A DNA stretch of 64,000 bases from positions 124,001 through 188,000 of the forward strand of contig KV918828.1 of NCBI GenBank assembly GCA_002049455.2, in the 5' to 3' direction. Below the pieces are notes generated by a model. The model had not been told where the DNA came from. It ran no database searches and saw nothing but the letters and a program-made list of their open reading frames with translations. The stretch's first letter is position 1. The number at the start of each line of letters is the position of its first letter. Below are positions 63,052 through 64,000 of the stretch, piece after piece. This DNA comes from Porphyra umbilicalis (Eukaryota > Rhodophyta > Bangiophyceae > Bangiales > Bangiaceae). The position numbers and the translations under genes are program-made.

Positions 63052-63181
63052 GAGCCGGCGGCGGCGTGGCGTGTGGAGCCGAGGAAGGAGGATAGCGCGG
63101 CGGGAGTGCCTGCACTCACGAGCCGGCGGCGGCGTGGCGCGTGGAGCCGAGAAAGGAGGAGAGCGCGGCGGGAGTGCCTGC
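63052..63181 (+). repeat. Two-copy tandem duplication of about 65 bp
   Basis: GAGCCGGCGGCGGCGTGGCG and GCGCGGCGGGAGTGCCTGCA occur in both halves in the same order, with a few differences. Confidence 0.75.
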
Positions 63182-63315
63182 ACGCGAGGGTGTGTTTGTG
63201 TCGTGCGCTCGGCCGGCCCGCAACCAGCTCCTAGACCGTCTCGCGGGTGGTCTGGTCCCGCCGGTGTCGTGTGGCGTTCCGCGGCAAGCCAGCCACCGCT
63301 ACCCGTGCCGTTTCC

Positions 63316-63324
63316 TATAAAAGG
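63316..63324 (+). promoter_or_regulatory. TATA box
   Basis: TATAAAAGG is a textbook TATA box and stands out in G/C-rich surroundings. It lies 30 bases before the ATG at 63354, so the leader would be very short if that ATG is used, or about 130 bases if the in-frame ATG at 63474 is used. Confidence 0.6.
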
Positions 63325-63353
63325 TGTGATGGGTGCTGGCGCCGTGCACAACC

Positions 63354-64000
63354 ATGCGCCCACAGGCCTGGCCGCCGTGCCGCCCCGCGCCGACACCCCT
63401 AGCGGGCGGCAAGGGCGCGCCACCGCTTGAGGACGTCAAGCCCTCCCCCGCCCGTGTGCGCTCGTCCCCCGCCATGGACGACCAGTCGTCGACCGACGAG
63501 GAGGAGGCGCCCGGCACGTCGACAGCGCTTCGGGCGCGTCGCAGCGGCCACTGTCCCACGACGCGGCGCCCCACGACGACCACCAGTTTGGCGACAGCGC
63601 CGCCCCGCGAGGCGACGGCGAGCGGCAACGACAATGGGGACAATGGCGGGGGTGTGGCTGGGCCTGTGGGCGCAGACCTCGACGACGACGACGAGGTCAC
63701 GCGCCTCGGTGCGGCCGGCGAGGACGCGGCAATCAAGGCGGGTGGCCACCTCGACAGCGCGCGGCAGAGTGCGGCGTCTGCCGTGCGGTCGGCGACGGTG
63801 GAGGTTGCCGCCGCCGTCGCCGCGTGTGAGGCGGCCGGTGATGCGGGGCCGGTGGCGAGCTTGCGTGCCGCGAGTGCCCTCCTGTCCAAGCTCCTCGCAT
63901 CAAAGCCGGTGCACGCGCGGGGCACTGGGTCGCCCGCGTCGGCGGCGATGGACGACGCCACGTCGGCCTCTTCTGCCGTGTTGCAAGCCGTCGCCGCGGT
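63354..64000 (+). CDS. Hypothetical acidic/Ala-rich protein, 3' end outside window
   Basis: The frame is open from ATG 63354 to the right edge (215 codons) without a stop. It begins MRPQAWPPCRPAPTPLAGG; a second in-frame ATG at 63474 starts MDDQSSTDEEEAPG. The middle has an acidic stretch (GADLDDDDEVTRLGAAGED), followed by a helix-prone Ala-rich part (SAASAVRSATVEVAAAVAAC, ASLRAASALLSKLLASKP). Third positions are strongly G/C, and a TATA box lies upstream, so it is probably real. No domain is recognised in the part visible. Confidence 0.5.
   Translation, partial: MRPQAWPPCRPAPTPLAGGKGAPPLEDVKPSPARVRSSPAMDDQSSTDEEEAPGTSTALRARRSGHCPTTRRPTTTTSLATAPPREATASGNDNGDNGGGVAGPVGADLDDDDEVTRLGAAGEDAAIKAGGHLDSARQSAASAVRSATVEVAAAVAACEAAGDAGPVASLRAASALLSKLLASKPVHARGTGSPASAAMDDATSASSAVLQAVAA

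Larger units (their letters stand above)
62451..63353. other. G/C-rich spacer, no supported gene
   Basis: This stretch contains a long G run (62878-62896), an approximate 65-bp direct duplication (63052-63118 and 63119-63181, around GAGCCGGCGGCGGCGTGGCG) and overlapping frames without domains. The promoter of the last gene lies at its right end. Confidence 0.4.

Noticed and set aside
1-64000. Bacterial or viral origin of the window
   Set aside because: Piezo, metaxin, P5B ATPase, PMT with an intron and DUF155 with introns, plus hAT and Tc1/mariner elements, point to a eukaryotic nucleus.

Overview
This window is nuclear DNA from a GC-rich, intron-poor eukaryote. It carries families confined to or typical of eukaryotes: a Piezo channel C-terminus, a P5B ATPase, a metaxin, a sigma-type GST, a protein O-mannosyltransferase and an Rmd1/RMND1 (DUF155) protein. 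Two genes have GT-AG introns, and there are transposon remnants and a large satellite. High G/C at third codon positions, long G or C runs, Gly/Ala/Pro inserts inside proteins and few introns suggest a microbial alga. A bangiophyte red alga is my best guess, but nothing in the window proves the lineage.

Layout. 1-25 kb is a compact housekeeping block: Piezo C-terminus (+), P5B ATPase (-), metaxin (+), asparagine synthetase (-), M32 carboxypeptidase (-), SDR oxidoreductase (+), GST (+), O-mannosyltransferase (+, one intron), RMND1-like protein (-, two introns). A RING-H2 protein (-) lies at 25.9-26.9 kb. 27-39 kb is mobile and repetitive: a Tc1/mariner-type MITE, a decayed array of ~333-bp repeats with an internal inversion, a broken Tc1/mariner transposase, and two non-autonomous hAT elements with intact 8-bp target duplications. 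A C2H2 zinc-finger protein (40-41.8 kb) and a copper ATPase with seven metal-binding domains (43.3-48.1 kb) follow. 49-52 kb holds a dispersed repeat family, a poorly resolved gene and a hairpin-dense island. 52.75-61.2 kb is a nearly homogeneous 332-bp satellite of about 25 units. The right edge repeats part of the 49-51 kb family and ends in an unfinished reading frame behind a TATA box.

The genes form no operon or pathway. Loosely, several concern organelles and membranes: metaxin (mitochondrial outer membrane), the RMND1-like protein (probably mitochondrial), P5B ATPase (endolysosomal polyamine/cation transport), Cu-ATPase (Golgi copper), PMT (ER) and Piezo (mechanosensing). Several genes change reading frame at long G or C runs. 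These are more likely run-length errors or polymorphism than true pseudogenes, because conserved motifs continue on both sides of each run.

No clearly new enzyme system is evident. The most unusual items are the satellite and its higher-order variant pattern, the older array of almost identical period, the paired hAT elements, the Cu-ATPase with its recently multiplied HMA domains, and the O-mannosyltransferase without a MIR domain.
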